A stretch of DNA of 6,842 bases, taken from positions 1 through 6,842 of the forward strand of contig CALBPU010000016.1 of assembly GCA_937899395.1 (NCBI GenBank), in the 5' to 3' direction. Shown here in pieces: positions 6,039 through 6,842 of the stretch. Position 1 is the first letter of the stretch; the number at the start of each line of letters is the position of its first letter. Below the pieces are notes generated by a model. That model did not search any database. It was not told where the DNA came from and saw nothing but the letters and a program-made list of their open reading frames with translations. Source of the DNA: an uncultured Fretibacterium sp. (GTDB lineage: Bacteria; Synergistota; Synergistia; Synergistales; Aminobacteriaceae). Made by a program: the position numbers and the translations under genes.

Positions 6039-6842
6039 CCGATTAAAGCCATTGCGACATCATTAACATTAGTGCCTGTAGGGCCTGTCATTAACAGGGC
6101 ATCAGCAGATTTTAATGCGTTATAAGCGTCGTTGTTTTTGAGGACATCGGGAATATTTATGCCTTTAGCTTTTAATGTTGCTTCGGTTTTTCCGTCAACA
6201 ATTCCACCTGCGGCATCAGTAGGCCCATCAGTTCCGTCAGAACCGAGCGACGCTATTACAACGTTATCCAATCCTGAAATACCTACAGCGGCACTTAATG
6301 CAAATTCCTGATTACGTCCTCCCATTCCTTTGCCTGTTAAATGAACGACCGTTTCACCTCCGGCAATAATTGCGCAAGGAGCTTTAACAGGTTGACCTGA
6401 TGTTAAAACTTCACGAGCTATTGCGGCCATGAATGAACCTGCTTCACGAGCTTCACATGTCATTGTTGTAGTAAGGAGCAAAGGATTATAGCCTTTTGAT
6501 TTTGCAAATTCACAGGCAGCTTTGCACAATGCCGTAACGCTTCCGGTAATAACTGCTGTAACATTATCAAGTGTCTTAGGAGTTTCGGTTGATAAAATTT
6601 TCATGAGTTCGGGTTTAACGTTGAGGCTGTATTTTTTGACGATTTCGAGAGCCTGTTCACTTGTTGAATCATCGTTCCAAGCAGGGCCTGAAGCGATACT
6701 GTCGAGCCTGTCTCCCAAAACGTCTGACAAAACTACCATAAAAACATGAGCAGGTTTACAAAGTTCAGCGAACCTTCCGCCTTTAACGCTTGAAAGATGT
6801 TTACGGATTGTGTTAATTTCAACTATGTCAGCACCGCAGGCG
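6035..6842 (-). CDS. Glycerate 2-kinase, GckA/TtuD MOFRL family (5' partial)
   Basis: The enzyme phosphorylates D-glycerate to 2-phosphoglycerate, linking serine, glyoxylate or tartrate/hydroxypyruvate breakdown to glycolysis. Homologues are often labelled hydroxypyruvate reductase TtuD. The frame is open from the right edge to TAA at 6035-6037, giving 268 residues; the family usually has 410-450, so roughly the first 150 or more are missing. The visible part begins inside the N-terminal GLYCTK domain with GADIVEINTIRKHLSSVKGG, a conserved substrate/nucleotide-site block, then VVLSDVLGD and SIASGP. Further on come ITGSV, IIAGGETVVH, and the C-terminal MOFRL domain with GGRNQEFAL, SLGSDGTDGPTDAAGG and the terminal GPTGTNVND. 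The methionine encoded at 6739 lies inside a conserved block and is not the start; homology continues upstream to the edge. It converges on the ROK gene with a 4-base overlap and no terminator. Confidence 0.95.
   Translation of the reverse strand, partial: ACGADIVEINTIRKHLSSVKGGRFAELCKPAHVFMVVLSDVLGDRLDSIASGPAWNDDSTSEQALEIVKKYSLNVKPELMKILSTETPKTLDNVTAVITGSVTALCKAACEFAKSKGYNPLLLTTTMTCEAREAGSFMAAIAREVLTSGQPVKAPCAIIAGGETVVHLTGKGMGGRNQEFALSAAVGISGLDNVVIASLGSDGTDGPTDAAGGIVDGKTEATLKAKGINIPDVLKNNDAYNALKSADALLMTGPTGTNVNDVAMALIG

Noticed and set aside
6077..6097. Possible hairpin CCTGT-N-ACAGG near the glycerate kinase 3' end
   Set aside because: The stem is only five pairs with an adjacent mismatch, lies within the conserved GPTGT codons and is not followed by a T-run.
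1..6842. Defence system, mobile element, CRISPR array, riboswitch or RNA gene
   Set aside because: Nearly all bases are accounted for by six conserved or family-assignable genes; the two gaps are 92 and 65 bases and show only promoter-like A+T-rich sequence, with no direct-repeat array, terminal repeats or structured RNA that I could recognise.

Overview
The window looks like an ordinary chromosomal housekeeping region of an A+T-rich, probably diderm, anaerobic gut-type bacterium. The combination of an LmeA/DUF2993-type secreted protein, an exported ApbE, a stand-alone dnaG and a MOFRL-type glycerate kinase suggests Synergistota to me, but this is recalled gene flavour and not a phylogeny, so confidence is low to moderate. 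I see no insertion sequence, phage gene, CRISPR array, tRNA or rRNA.

Layout from left to right. (1) On the minus strand lies a two-gene unit: a secreted LmeA-like lipid-binding protein (1490-2224), then, 6 bases further and in the same reading frame, a polytopic DUF4153 membrane protein (1483 to beyond the left edge). (2) A 92-base A+T-rich divergent promoter region separates this from dnaG, the replication primase (2317-4044, plus strand). (3) apbE (4021-5040, minus strand) encodes an exported FAD:protein FMN transferase. It converges on dnaG, and the two coding ends overlap by 24 bases. (4) A second divergent A+T-rich gap (5041-5105) leads to a ROK-family sugar kinase, probably a glucokinase (5106-6038, plus strand). 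(5) A glycerate 2-kinase of the GckA/TtuD, MOFRL type (6035 to beyond the right edge, minus strand) converges on the ROK gene, with a 4-base overlap at the stop codons.

The strand changes four times in under 7 kb, so apart from the LmeA/DUF4153 pair each gene appears to be its own transcription unit. Both divergent gaps carry TATAAT-like boxes. Both convergent junctions lack any non-coding spacer or recognisable hairpin terminator. Functionally the window mixes envelope biology (LmeA-like and DUF4153), periplasmic flavoprotein maturation (ApbE), replication (DnaG) and central carbon entry (ROK kinase and glycerate kinase). Nothing shows that these work as one system.

I find no convincing new defence or mobile system. 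The least-understood part is the LmeA-like/DUF4153 pair. The best structural oddities are the overlapping gene tails, the SD-less dnaG start behind an in-frame seven-codon mini-ORF, and an A8 run placed exactly in the linker between two DnaG domains.
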